From the NCBI GenBank assembly GCA_900314635.1, contig OMVY01000006.1, forward strand, positions 1 through 64,000: a DNA stretch of 64,000 nucleotides. Direction: 5' to 3'. The notes under the pieces are model-generated. The model had not been told where the DNA came from. It did no database searches and saw only the letters and a program-made list of their open reading frames with translations. This document shows positions 46,858 to 57,604 of the stretch, piece by piece. The translations under genes were made by a program, and so were the position numbers. Origin of the DNA: an uncultured Methanobrevibacter sp. GTDB taxonomy: Archaea; Methanobacteriota; Methanobacteria; Methanobacteriales; Methanobacteriaceae. The stretch's first letter is position 1. Every line of letters begins with the position of its first letter.

Positions 46858-47802
46858 CTATAATCCTAAGTCCTTTTTAACTCTTTCTGCAGGGAACCAG
46901 GTTCTTGGACAGTGAGTGGAACATGCACCACATTTAATACATCTGCTCTTATTGTGGGATGGTCTTCCTTCAACCATTTCAAGAGCTCTGGTTGGGCAAG
47001 CTAATACACAAGTTCCGCAACCGCAGCATAATGCCTTGTTGACAACGGAAGTTTGCAAATCACAACCGCATGCAAGATCGCATGCTGCCATGTTAAGCAT
47101 AGGAGTCAGGTAGTCCATGTCACCGTTGACTAAAGCTACAATTGTTTTTGCAATGATTTCCGGAGATGCTGGGCATCCTGGAATAGCTGCGTCTACTTTA
47201 ACTAAGTTGGAAATAGGTACAAATGACTCATGTTTTGGCTGAGCTAATTGTCCACCACGGGAATATCTGGTGAAACAACCAGTCATAGCACAAGATCCAA
47301 ATGCAACTACTAATCCTGCTTTTTCTCTTACTTCTAAAAGTTCTTTTATACTGTGTTCATCTTGTAAACATACAGAACCTTCTACTAATGCAACATCCAT
47401 TTCTGGCATTTCCTGTGCAAATGTACCTTCAGTCCATACGTCTACTAAGGTGGTTCCGTATACAATATCAATCATCTCTGTGAGTACGGTTGAGAGAATG
47501 TCATAGTTTTCAGTTAATGACATACCGTCACCGGTACAACCGCTCATGTGAATATATCCTACTCTTGGTTTATCAGCCACTTTTTCAACCTCCTGTGTTG
47601 AAGATTCTTCAATATTTGGCTCAGATGATTCAGCTTCAGCCTTTGCTGCATCAGCAGCTTTTTTAGCTTCCTCTGCTGGCTTGGATTCGGCTTCAACAAC
47701 TTGCTGAACTGAATCCTTCAATTTAGCTTTCTCATCTTCTGCATCCGGTTTAGCTTCACGACCTAATAATTTATTAAACCATTTTTTTAATCCTTCGAGC
47801 AT
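46858..47802 (-). CDS. frhG: coenzyme F420-reducing hydrogenase, gamma subunit, with N-terminal extension
   Basis: FrhG is the small electron-transfer subunit. From residue 75 it matches the family ([17 protein letters not shown]), with cysteines for the proximal cluster and a C-terminal ferredoxin part ([12 protein letters not shown] and [12 protein letters not shown]). Before that come 74 extra residues: an amphipathic helix [16 protein letters not shown] and an Ala/Glu/Lys-rich stretch. Inside the frame, AGGAGG (47589-47594) lies eight bases before a GTG at 47580 that would start exactly where the family starts (240 residues). So either start, or both, may be used. The ATG at 47802 has its own weaker AAGGGG site. 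Confidence 0.93.
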   Translation of the reverse strand: MLEGLKKWFNKLLGREAKPDAEDEKAKLKDSVQQVVEAESKPAEEAKKAADAAKAEAESSEPNIEESSTQEVEKVADKPRVGYIHMSGCTGDGMSLTENYDILSTVLTEMIDIVYGTTLVDVWTEGTFAQEMPEMDVALVEGSVCLQDEHSIKELLEVREKAGLVVAFGSCAMTGCFTRYSRGGQLAQPKHESFVPISNLVKVDAAIPGCPASPEIIAKTIVALVNGDMDYLTPMLNMAACDLACGCDLQTSVVNKALCCGCGTCVLACPTRALEMVEGRPSHNKSRCIKCGACSTHCPRTWFPAERVKKDLGL

Positions 47803-47918
47803 TTGCTAAACCCCTTAAATATTTATTTTAGAATTTAGTTTTATCATAAATCCGCTACTCATGAATTCAAGTTAAATATCATTCCATTAAATGTTACGAA
47901 TCATTAATATTAAAACAA

Positions 47919-48431
47919 TTAAATATCATAATTCTTCAAGGTCACGACATCATCTGTTTCGTAACCAAGCTCCTTGAAAATCATGTCGATAGCTTTAGGA
48001 ACAGCATTTAATACAGGCTCGCTTAAGCCCACTTCCACATCAGGCGTAGATATCTCGCCAGGCTTGCATCCAATAATCTTGACGTCGTAGCCGTCCTCTG
48101 CAAGTTCTATAAGCGGCTCTTCAACAGTATATGTATGAGCGCATTCAAACATTCCAGCAGGCATGTCGTATGGAGAAAAGACTTTCAGCTCTCCAGGCTC
48201 GCCGTCAAACAAGACAATGTCAACCACTATTATCTTTTCCCAGATTTCTTGTGGAAGAGAGAACAAGTGGAAAGGAGCTGAATTTCCAGCATCTATGAAC
48301 ATTGTATCCTCTGGCATTTCCTTGTCTTCAAAATAATCGTTTAAAGCCTTTATTATGAAAGGACCGAACCCGTCATCTTTGAACAGGTATTGTCCGCATC
48401 CTACGACTATGTTTTTCGCTTGATATGGCAT
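47919..48431 (-). CDS. frhD: hydrogenase maturation protease FrhD
   Basis: A 170-residue endopeptidase of the HyaD/HycI family that removes the C-terminal peptide of FrhA after nickel insertion. GCGQYLFKDDGFGPFI near residue 11 carries the first metal-binding acid, and IDAGNSAPFH near 46 and CAHTYT near 102 carry the others. GAGGAATAAC precedes the ATG. It lies between frhA and frhG, the standard order. Confidence 0.95.
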   Translation of the reverse strand: MPYQAKNIVVGCGQYLFKDDGFGPFIIKALNDYFEDKEMPEDTMFIDAGNSAPFHLFSLPQEIWEKIIVVDIVLFDGEPGELKVFSPYDMPAGMFECAHTYTVEEPLIELAEDGYDVKIIGCKPGEISTPDVEVGLSEPVLNAVPKAIDMIFKELGYETDDVVTLKNYDI

Positions 48432-48458
48432 GTTATTCCTCTAGATTTTTAAAAAAAC

Positions 48459-49685
48459 TTAAATTCTCACCATTTCATTTTTAATAACAGATTTGTCCTC
48501 ATCATCAACTACCATGACGTGAGTTGCACAGGATAAACATGGATCGTATGCTCTAATTACGTGTGCTCCCCAGTCGTAGTGGAATCCTTCAGTTGCAGGA
48601 CCCATAGTTGGGATGTTCCAAGTTGTTGGTACTAATGCACTGTAGAATTGGGTTTTTCCGTCTTTTACAGTTGCCATGTGAATATCGGTTCCTCTAGGTG
48701 CTTCGACTACACCGACACCTAATTCTCCGGTACCTCTTGGGTCGAAATCAGCCATTGTATTAGCAGAAGTATCTAATTCATCTAAGATTGCAATAGCTCT
48801 GGAAAGGTAAGTTTTCATTTCACGTGCTCTTGCTAAGTGTTGTGCGGTAACTCCTCTTTCTTTGTAGCCTGCAAATTTGTCTAATCTTGCTCTAGGTCCG
48901 GTTTCAACATTTACGCCATCGTATAATGGGATGGTGGTACATGCTCTCTTACCTACTTCAGGATCATCATACCATACTTCAGGTACGATTTCAGTAAATC
49001 TGTCAAGGTCGAAGAAGTCGTTCTTACCGTAGATGATGTCACTTGCAAATACAGGAGCGTTGACTACACCTAATCCTTTAGGGAATTCCTTCTCGAGGAC
49101 TAAGTTTTCGATTAATTCAACGTGTGCGTTTACTTTAGGAACTAATGCGCTGAATCTAGCGTATAATTTCCTTCTTGCAAGTTCGGAAATGTTTCTTGCC
49201 ATTCCGCCAATTCTGATGTCTGATGGGTGGATACCTTCACCAGCAATCATGTCTACAGCATATTGTGCGGTTTTTCTGATTTCACTTACGCTGTCTACTG
49301 CAGCTTTGAAGAGTTCTACATTATCTGCAGGAATTAAGTCAGGAGCAACCAGGAAGTGGTGGATTGCGTGACTGTTAAGGTTAGATGCAGAAATAACCAA
49401 TTCTCTGAGTAAAGCAGCAGTCTTAGGAATTTCAATACCTAATGCAGCATCCATTGCTTCTGCAGAAGCCATTGTGTGAGGAACTGGACATACACCACAA
49501 ATTCTTTGACAAAGAACAGGTGCTGATTCAGGTGCTTTACCTGTAACCATTTTCTCTAAGCCTCTTACAGGAGTAATACTAAAGTATTTACCATTTGTAA
49601 CAATCCCTTCGTCGTCAACTTCCATGATAAGCTCCGCATGGCCTTCTTGACGAGAGGTCGGGGATATAACTATTTTTTCGCTCAA
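48459..49685 (-). CDS. frhA: coenzyme F420-reducing hydrogenase, alpha (NiFe) subunit
   Basis: The large subunit with the NiFe site. N-terminal ligands are in [17 protein letters not shown] near residue 60 and C-terminal ligands in DPCLSCATH near 385. The peptide after that histidine ([19 protein letters not shown]) is the part FrhD removes. Both nickel-binding positions are cysteine, not selenocysteine. Most likely start is the TTG at 49685, giving [19 protein letters not shown] as in relatives; GAGGTGA lies just before it and overlaps the alternative GTG at 49694. It heads the operon frhA-frhD-frhG-frhB. Confidence 0.96.
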   Translation of the reverse strand: MSEKIVISPTSRQEGHAELIMEVDDEGIVTNGKYFSITPVRGLEKMVTGKAPESAPVLCQRICGVCPVPHTMASAEAMDAALGIEIPKTAALLRELVISASNLNSHAIHHFLVAPDLIPADNVELFKAAVDSVSEIRKTAQYAVDMIAGEGIHPSDIRIGGMARNISELARRKLYARFSALVPKVNAHVELIENLVLEKEFPKGLGVVNAPVFASDIIYGKNDFFDLDRFTEIVPEVWYDDPEVGKRACTTIPLYDGVNVETGPRARLDKFAGYKERGVTAQHLARAREMKTYLSRAIAILDELDTSANTMADFDPRGTGELGVGVVEAPRGTDIHMATVKDGKTQFYSALVPTTWNIPTMGPATEGFHYDWGAHVIRAYDPCLSCATHVMVVDDEDKSVIKNEMVRI

Positions 49686-50353
49686 ATGTGTCACCTCTTA
49701 TTTTACATTAAAAAAAGTTAGAAACTAACATTTATATATTAATACTTAAAGTAATATAAACTCATTGTTTAAACTTAAAAAGAAACTTTTATATAAGATT
49801 AATTTAGGCAAACCAAAAATATAATAATTATTTGAACAAATCATGAACAAATAATCAAATAAAGCCCTATAAAACAATATTTAAAGAGATTTTTTCATAT
49901 TAATCATTATAAATCATTACAAATAAAATAATAAAAAAGTATTGAAAAGTAATAAATCAAAATTGAAAATCTGGGAAAAATAATAAAAAAGTAAAAGAAG
50001 TTAAGAAAAAGTATTTATATGAAATAAGGTTGAAAATTCAAGAACATTTTAAAAAAATAGATATAAATCATATACATAATTTAAAAAAAGTTGAAATTTT
50101 TTCATGAAACCGAAAAAATGGATCAATTTCTAAAAAACCGAAATGCAAATTTAAGGAAAATTTATATAAGAATAATTTTTAGAAAAGATATATAAATAAA
50201 AAAAGTCTATATTAAATTAATATATTGTTAAAATTCTGATGATAGTGAAAATTGCTGATTTTAACATAATATATTTGACTAATGAACTTATAGGCTCAAT
50301 AAAAAATTCATATTAATATTATTTATTAAACTTCAAAGTTAAGAGGTGGAAAA
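49686..50353. other. frh upstream region
   Basis: A 668-base A+T-rich divergent gap. Near its left side is the frhA TATA box; the right side must contain the promoter of the Gly/Ser-rich secreted protein. I see no further gene, array or RNA in it. Confidence 0.5.
49786..49797 (-). promoter_or_regulatory. TATA box of the frh operon
   Basis: CTTATATAAAAG on the minus strand, a near-palindromic strong TATA box about 100 bases before the frhA start, giving a leader of roughly 75 to 80 bases. Confidence 0.55.
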
Positions 50354-50965
50354 ATGAATAATTCAAACATCATTGTATCCATAATAATTGTTCTGGCTAT
50401 TGCAGCGGGAGTAACAGCATATGGATTGACAAATGATTCAAATACTGTATTCAATGACTTGTCAGGATTTACTCCAGGCAGTACAGGAGATACAGGTATT
50501 GGAAATCTGACAAACAGTTCAGGAAATAGCGGAAGCGCTTCCTCAGGAGGTTCTGGAGCAGGCTCTGGATCAGGTACTGGAAGCGGCTCAGGCAGTGGAA
50601 CAGGAAGCGGCTCAGGCAGTGGAACAGGAAGCGGCTCAGGCAGCGGATCCAGCTCAAGTGGTGGCAGCAGCGGACCTACAATATCAGCAAGCCAGGCAAA
50701 ATCAATTGCAGCTAGCCAGATAGAAGAACCAGGCTGGCATATTGGCACAGTTACCTACAATAGCGGAGGTTACTACGTATGTACCGTTGTTGATGGTTCA
50801 GGCACTAACCATGGTACAATATTGGTTGGGTCTGGAACTGGAAGAATCTTAAACTCCTTTGATTACAATTCAGCAACTCCTGAATCCGATTCAAACTCCA
50901 GTTCAAGTTCTAGCTCCAATTCAAATTCCAGTTCTAGTTCAAATTCCAATAGCACAGATGATTAG
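50354..50965 (+). CDS. secreted Gly/Ser-repeat protein with PepSY-like domain
   Basis: A 203-residue protein: N-terminal signal or anchor helix (residues 5-23), Gly/Ser/Thr repeats from 55 to 108 built on GSGSGTGS, a small folded domain from about 109 to 170 (ISASQAKSIAASQIEEPGWHI, then YYVCTVVDGSG) resembling PepSY domains, and a Ser/Asn-rich tail to the end. The layout suggests a wall-spanning tether carrying a small inhibitor- or sensor-like module outside. Function unknown. AAGAGGTGG precedes the ATG. Confidence 0.75.
   Translation: MNNSNIIVSIIIVLAIAAGVTAYGLTNDSNTVFNDLSGFTPGSTGDTGIGNLTNSSGNSGSASSGGSGAGSGSGTGSGSGSGTGSGSGSGTGSGSGSGSSSSGGSSGPTISASQAKSIAASQIEEPGWHIGTVTYNSGGYYVCTVVDGSGTNHGTILVGSGTGRILNSFDYNSATPESDSNSSSSSSSNSNSSSSSNSNSTDD
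50579..50650. repeat. 24-base coding tandem repeat, three copies
   Basis: GGAAGCGGCTCAGGCAGTGG plus AACA repeats at 50579, 50603 and 50627 and encodes GSGSGSGT octapeptides of the linker. Confidence 0.85.
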
Positions 50966-51093
50966 GATAGTAATATACTATCCAACTTTCTTTTTTTAAA
51001 AGATATTGAGAATCAAAATCATAATTTGGGATTAGTTAAACTACCCAAACTTTTATATAACATAATGAACAAAATAATTATGTTGTAAAAAAA

Positions 51094-51169
<76 letters not shown>

Positions 51170-51277
51170 CTTATTAAATACATATCTTTTTTTAAAACAA
51201 TCACAAAACAACTATTTTATAAACGCTTTTTTAAATATGATTAAATATTTATAATCGCTTTATAAAATAGTTCATAG

Positions 51278-51352
51278 AGGCTTGTAGCCTAGCTTGGATA
51301 AGGCGTTAGACTCCTAATCTAAAGACCGCGGGTTCAAATCCCGCCAAGCCTG
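51278..51352 (+). tRNA. tRNA-Arg (CCT)
   Basis: Acceptor AGGCTTG/CAAGCCT, anticodon loop CTCCTAA (CCT), T arm GCGGGTTCAAATCCCGC, discriminator G, followed by CTTTTTTA. CCA is not encoded. It lies 110 bases after tRNA-Arg(TCT). Confidence 0.95.
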
Positions 51353-51438
51353 CTTTTTTATAATCCCACTATTTTTAAAAAAGAAAATTATAATTATATT
51401 ATAAAATACTCATTAAATATCCTATTTCAGATTTAATG

Positions 51439-52635
51439 CTAAAAAAAGTCATCCAAGCTTGTGGACTGCTCTTTTTCATCCTTAATTTCAGGCAGTTCCC
51501 CACTAAAGGAAATCTCACCGTATTTGCCACCTCCACCTGGAGTAACCTGCAAGGTCTTGTTTCTAAATCCTTCAATGCCTAGAACCACTCTTTCATCCAC
51601 TTCTGCAATCTCTTCCAGAGGAGCATTGATTAAAACTTCGATTTCCACGGCGAATTTATCAATCAATCTTTGCCAAATGCTTTGAACTGTCTTAGTGGTT
51701 ACCCCCTTGTCATAAACAGTTCCAATGACCTCAGCAAGAGGCATCAGATGAATATACGGAGGCCTATGGCTGGGATGGCATGGCTTTGAATAATCTGAAA
51801 TTTCATAAATCCTGTAATCCACACCCTTCTTAATCCTTCCACCGCAGGAGCATTTCATCCGGTTTTCCTTTGCAATTTCAGGATCCACAATCTTATAGCA
51901 TTTGGTGCATGCTGTCATGTGGTATTTTCCCAGATTTGGAAGCATTCCATAATTAGCCTTGATAGTCCTGTGCTTGAATGCCTTTTTAAGAGACGAATAT
52001 GAAATGTCATCCATTTCAATCTGATTGAATTCACGGCCCAGTCTATGAGGCCATGGAGAATGGGCATCAGAGTTTGTTAAAAATACAAAATCCTTCAATT
52101 CTTTTATTGTATCCGCCATGTCTGTATCTGCAGACAATCCAAGCTCTACAAAATCAGGCTTGGCTCCATAGCAGTCATATATGCTGTCATGGCTTTTATA
52201 CATTCCAGTCCATGGAGTGAAAGCATGTGCAGGACCAATCATGCAATCGTACTGCTTTACAAGGTCATAGAGCTCGCATCCGTCAAGAGAGGTCTTGGGC
52301 CTGCCGTCAATGCATTTGTTTTTGCTTGGCAATGCATCTGATAATTCCCTTGCAGTTTCCATATCCGGAATAATGATGACATGATGTATCTTGTGCCTGG
52401 CTTCAACTTCTGTTGTTAAAATGAAATCACAATCTGAATGTGAGTAGATTCCATCTCCAGCATATTCAGTGCTCTCCTCTATGATGTCCAGCCATTTTGG
52501 ATGAAGGGCATCTCCACTTCCAACAAGCTGCAGGCCTTTCTCCCGTGCCCTTGGAGCAATGCCTTTAATATCCATATCCTTGGAAGTGGCCATTGAAAAC
52601 TTGCTGTGGATGTGTAAATCTGCATTGACTAACAT
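51439..52635 (-). CDS. endonuclease Q (PHP-domain DNA repair nuclease)
   Basis: A 398-residue EndoQ-type protein, which nicks DNA 5' of deaminated bases such as uracil and hypoxanthine. PHP-domain metal sites: DLHIHSKFS at 6-14, GSGDALHPKW near 39, YSHSDCDFILTTEVEA near 64 and NSDAHSPWPHRLG near 184. A zinc finger (CTKC and CSC, about 238-262) follows, and the helical C-terminal region ends in STSLDDFF, a PCNA-binding (PIP) box. EndoQ of Thermococcales is known to work with PCNA. No ribosome binding site precedes the ATG; a TATA-like element about 25 bases upstream (52652-52664) suggests a leaderless mRNA. Confidence 0.88.
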   Translation of the reverse strand: MLVNADLHIHSKFSMATSKDMDIKGIAPRAREKGLQLVGSGDALHPKWLDIIEESTEYAGDGIYSHSDCDFILTTEVEARHKIHHVIIIPDMETARELSDALPSKNKCIDGRPKTSLDGCELYDLVKQYDCMIGPAHAFTPWTGMYKSHDSIYDCYGAKPDFVELGLSADTDMADTIKELKDFVFLTNSDAHSPWPHRLGREFNQIEMDDISYSSLKKAFKHRTIKANYGMLPNLGKYHMTACTKCYKIVDPEIAKENRMKCSCGGRIKKGVDYRIYEISDYSKPCHPSHRPPYIHLMPLAEVIGTVYDKGVTTKTVQSIWQRLIDKFAVEIEVLINAPLEEIAEVDERVVLGIEGFRNKTLQVTPGGGGKYGEISFSGELPEIKDEKEQSTSLDDFF

Positions 52636-52823
52636 GTTTAATAATTAGATGCTTATAATATATAATAATAAAGAATCAAACCAGACAATAATAAAGAGTT
52701 GAACCAAACAATAATTAAAAATTGAACCGATAATAACGAATTAACAAGATAATCATAAATAGAACCCGACAATAATGACTAATTGAACTAAACAATAATT
52801 AAAAATCCAGAATTGGTGATTTC

Positions 52824-53318
52824 ATGAAAGCCAGCATATTGTTAAATGAAATAAAGGAAAGCATTGAAAACTTTGACACCACCAGAATAGAGGAATCTTT
52901 GAAAAAGGAAGACATGAATCCGATGTCCAGACAGTTGTCAATCCATAATCTTGAAACCTGCAGGGATATAGAAGCATGCGAGATTAGTGATGACATGGAC
53001 TTTGATGTCGATGATGGAGAAATGGAAAGCTTCCGAAAAGAGCTTCATAATTTCTTTGAAGGATGTTCTCCTGAGAGTGATGATGAATTTAGAAGATTCA
53101 TTCAAGACATATGCTTCTTTAAAAGCTTCATAGCTAAAAAACCATTGCACCCTGTTGGAATGGATATGAGAGACAATAATACAGTTCACGAAGTAGAAGA
53201 AAATGGAAAAACCGTTTATTATTGTGATATCAGAAACTCAGTAAGGGATGATTCCAAAGGATATTATACCTGCAACTACTGCATATGCAAGGACACCAGT
53301 GAAAAGTGCGTTGATTAA
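52824..53318 (+). CDS. DUF2115 / UPF0305-like protein
   Basis: A 164-residue protein. The helical N-terminal half is acidic; the second half contains FIAKKPLHPVGMDM near residue 107, then a Cys cluster (YYCDIRN, YTCNYCICKD, CVD; about 135-163) typical of UPF0305 proteins, which are found mainly in methanogens. The clustered cysteines suggest metal binding. Function is not known. GGTGATTTC precedes the ATG. Confidence 0.7.
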   Translation: MKASILLNEIKESIENFDTTRIEESLKKEDMNPMSRQLSIHNLETCRDIEACEISDDMDFDVDDGEMESFRKELHNFFEGCSPESDDEFRRFIQDICFFKSFIAKKPLHPVGMDMRDNNTVHEVEENGKTVYYCDIRNSVRDDSKGYYTCNYCICKDTSEKCVD

Positions 53319-53332
53319 AAGAATTGCTTATA

Positions 53333-53400
53333 AAATAACCCAAAATAACCAAATAGATTATGAAATAACCCAAAATAACCAAATAGATTTAAAATAACTC
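53333..53400. repeat. 30-base tandem repeat, about two copies
   Basis: AAATAACCCAAAATAACC plus AAATAGATT starts at 53333 and 53363, followed by a decayed copy. It lies between the convergent DUF2115-like and SseB-like genes. Confidence 0.7.
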
Positions 53401-53480
53401 AAAAAATCAAATACGAAAAATAAAAAACTTAAAAAATAGCATAAAATAAAAAATTAGATTAAAAATAATTAAAAATAAAA

Positions 53481-53565
53481 AAAGGGGTTTGGCTCCGCAG
53501 GAGCCCTTTTAGTCCAGGTTTTAAATTGCCGAAGGCAATTTAAAAAGTGGCATTTAAAAGTGGGT
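53481..53565 (-). terminator. double hairpin with CTGGAC box (shared 3' element, copy 1)
   Basis: Read from the end of the SseB-like gene: CCACTTTTTAAATTGCC-TTC-GGCAATTTAAAA, then CTGGAC, AAAAGG and a second hairpin GGCTCC-TGC-GGAGCC. Stem 1 (53519-53545) has 12 base pairs, stem 2 (53491-53505) six. The same order of parts, without stem 2, follows the radical SAM gene at 57.2 kb. Confidence 0.6.
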
Positions 53566-53576
53566 TTAATGTGGAT

Positions 53577-54074
53577 CTAATGAAGGTGACTTGGGTCGTC
53601 ACAATCAGGGTCATCACATTCGACTTCTTCGATTTCAATCAAGTCGAAGAGTTCTAAATAGTTATAGAAACCCATTTCAGCAGGATAGTCTGTAAATGGA
53701 TTGATGTAGATTGAATCCATTTTTTCATTATCCAATTCCTCATCAAACAATAAAAGAGCAAGATCTTCAGCATCCATGACCAAACCAGTTCCAGGCAGGT
53801 CTATTTCAGTTTCAAAATCACCAGTGAATACTGGAATGAACTCATTGCCATCTTCATCTTCCATTTTTATAATGACAAACTCGACATCATCACCTAATTC
53901 TATTTCTTCATCTTCCCCTAAGCTGTCAAGGTCTATGGACTCTTCATCCACTTCCATAGGAATAAGGAATTTCGCACCTTTGAGTTCTTGTACAAATTCC
54001 TCTATGATTTCATCAGTATAATCTTCTTCATCCATGGCTAAAATCTGGTTAATTCTTTTGTTTGCTTCTTCCAT
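53577..54074 (-). CDS. SseB-like acidic protein
   Basis: A 165-residue, strongly acidic protein with an SseB/enhanced-serine-sensitivity type domain (KFLIPMEVD near residue 33, FIPVFTG near 80, MDAEDLALLLF near 99, and YINPFTDYP near 121). The end, CDDPDCDDPSHLH, combines two cysteines, two histidines and aspartates and looks like a metal-binding tail. The role of SseB-domain proteins is unclear. GGAGAGC precedes the ATG. Confidence 0.65.
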   Translation of the reverse strand: MEEANKRINQILAMDEEDYTDEIIEEFVQELKGAKFLIPMEVDEESIDLDSLGEDEEIELGDDVEFVIIKMEDEDGNEFIPVFTGDFETEIDLPGTGLVMDAEDLALLLFDEELDNEKMDSIYINPFTDYPAEMGFYNYLELFDLIEIEEVECDDPDCDDPSHLH

Positions 54075-54201
54075 ATCAAGCTCTCCTTTGATTATAAATC
54101 AAAACTACTTTTAATCTTAAATACTCTTTTTTATTTCCTTCCATATAAAAGTGACCATACTATTAAAAATTAAATTTTTAATTAGACTCTATAAAAAACA
54201 C

Positions 54202-55745
<1,544 letters not shown>

Positions 55746-57191
55746 ATGAAAGTAACATTCATTAACCCGCCGCAAACAAATTCAAAATACAAGTTTTTAG
55801 GAGTTGTAGCACCTTCCCTTGGAATAGGATACATGTCAGCAGTTCTAGAGGAAAATGATATCGATGTTGACGTGATAGATGCTTCAGCACTTGATTTGAG
55901 CTATGAGCAAATAGCTGAAGAAATAATAAAAAGACAGCCGGATATCGTTTCCATCAGTGCTCTAACCCCTACAATAGGAGTTGCTTTGGACAGCGCTGAT
56001 GTTGTGAAATATGCAAAGCCTGATACAATCGTTGTCTTGGGAGGATACCACCCTACATTCGAATTTGCAAGCGTCTTGGAAGAGGAAAGCGTGGATATTG
56101 TCATACGCGGCGAAGGAGAGTATACCATGCTGGATCTTGTTCATGCGATTGAAGAAGAGCGGGACTTGAAGCAAGTCCAAGGTCTTGCATTCCATGACAA
56201 GGATGACGGATCTCTTGTTGTAACTGAAGACCGTCCGATCATAGAGGATTTGGATGAACTGCCATTTCCTGCATTGCATCTGATGCCGATGGACAAATAT
56301 AAGATTCTCAATATCTCAACAAACGTGGCAACAGTCATCACAACCCGCGGATGCCCTATGCAATGTTCATTCTGCTCATCAGCGGCATTGCACGGAAGGC
56401 ATTTGAGAAGAAGAAGTCCTGAGAATGTTGTAGATGAAATCGAGCATATTTTAAATGACCTTGATGGGATAGACACCATAGCATTCATGGACGATACATT
56501 TACATTGAACACCAAATTTGTAAGGGATTTCTGCGCTGAAATAAAAAGAAGAAACCTTAATTTCTGGTGGGGATGCACTTCAAGAGTGGACACAATAGAC
56601 ACAGAGCTGCTTGAAATCATGAAGGATGCAGGATGCATCACATTGTTCTTCGGCGTGGAAAGCGCAGACCAGACAGCACTTGACAAGATGAACAAGAACA
56701 TCACTGTCGATAAAACTGTAAAAGCATTCAAAGCGGCAAAGGAAGTTGGAATCAGAACCATTGCATCTTGTGTGATAGGAATGCCTGATGATACCATGGA
56801 GAATATGAAGAGAACCTATGATTTTGTCATGAAGCTCGATCCAAGCTATGCCCTTTTCTCCCTTGCCACCCCGTATCCTGGAACAAGATTCTACAAGGAA
56901 TCATTTGAAAAGAACCTGATTAAAGTGAAGGACTGGTCCAAATACACTTTAATCGAGCCTGTGCTTGAAACTGTGGAATGTTCCAAGGAAGAACTGAGAA
57001 GCTTCCAGAAGAAGGCATTTTTAAAATTCTATCTGAGACCTGGATACCTCTTCAGACAAGCCAGAATGGATGGTGCAGTTCTTGTTAAAACAATATTTGG
57101 AGTTGCCAAGCAGATTATCAAAAAGCAGACAAACGGCAATACTGATTATAATAAGAAGAATGTAATTCAAAGTGGAAGCTTTGGCAAATAA
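55746..57191 (+). CDS. B12-binding domain radical SAM protein
   Basis: A 481-residue protein. Residues 1-150 form a cobalamin-binding Rossmann domain (NPPQTNSKYKFLGVVAPSLGIGYM at the start, DVIDASALDLSY near 37, IVVLGGYHPTF near 95). Residues from 190 form the radical SAM domain with CPMQCSFC near 203 (C-x3-C-x2-C) and CTSRVDTIDTELLEIMKDAGC near 278. Such proteins usually methylate or rearrange lipids, cofactors or natural products. No pathway neighbours reveal the substrate. GTGATAAT precedes the ATG. The 3' end is followed directly by a hairpin element. Confidence 0.85.
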   Translation: MKVTFINPPQTNSKYKFLGVVAPSLGIGYMSAVLEENDIDVDVIDASALDLSYEQIAEEIIKRQPDIVSISALTPTIGVALDSADVVKYAKPDTIVVLGGYHPTFEFASVLEEESVDIVIRGEGEYTMLDLVHAIEEERDLKQVQGLAFHDKDDGSLVVTEDRPIIEDLDELPFPALHLMPMDKYKILNISTNVATVITTRGCPMQCSFCSSAALHGRHLRRRSPENVVDEIEHILNDLDGIDTIAFMDDTFTLNTKFVRDFCAEIKRRNLNFWWGCTSRVDTIDTELLEIMKDAGCITLFFGVESADQTALDKMNKNITVDKTVKAFKAAKEVGIRTIASCVIGMPDDTMENMKRTYDFVMKLDPSYALFSLATPYPGTRFYKESFEKNLIKVKDWSKYTLIEPVLETVECSKEELRSFQKKAFLKFYLRPGYLFRQARMDGAVLVKTIFGVAKQIIKKQTNGNTDYNKKNVIQSGSFGK

Positions 57192-57242
57192 ACCCCCCCA
57201 CCTTTTGAGATGCCTTCGGCATCGCAAAAGCTGGACCAAAAG
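57192..57242 (+). terminator. hairpin with CTGGAC box (shared 3' element, copy 2)
   Basis: Directly after the stop codon: CCCCCCCACC-TTTTG, then GATGCC-TTC-GGCATC (57209-57223), CAAAA, GCTGGACC and AAAAGC. The parts CCAC, TTTT, TGCC-TTC-GGCA, AAAA, CTGGAC and AAAAG occur in the same order after the SseB-like gene. Confidence 0.6.
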
Positions 57243-57604
57243 CTAGTATAAGTACTGTTTCTGCATAATTTTAAAAAAAAGAAACTTATTAAAAATTTAC
57301 ATAATCACTTTTTTTGCAGTTTTTTATAAAACTGTGCTTTTCTATTTTTATATTTAAAGAGAAAAAACACGCATGACTATTTTTTATTAGGAATATTTCA
57401 CTTCAAGTGAATAATTTTATATTAAATAAAAATAATAAATATAAACTAATATGTTTTATTAAAAATAGTTTAATAAAGCATTATAACATTATAATTTTTA
57501 AATTTATCTCAATTCAAGAAAATTCTTGAAAACCAAGCATCAAATTTTAAGAAATACTTGAATTCAATCAAAATTATAACTAATCCAATCAAAATGGTGA
57601 TTTA
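57243..57604. other. leuS upstream region
   Basis: About 360 bases of A+T-rich sequence before leuS. A direct echo of TCAATTCAAGAAAATTCTTGAA and TTAAGAAATACTTGAATTCAATC near 57508-57567 forms small palindromes. I see no gene or RNA. Confidence 0.4.

Noticed and set aside
50326-50748. Long proline-rich ORF on the minus strand
   Set aside because: It is the complement of the Gly/Ser repeat gene, which has a signal helix and ribosome binding site.
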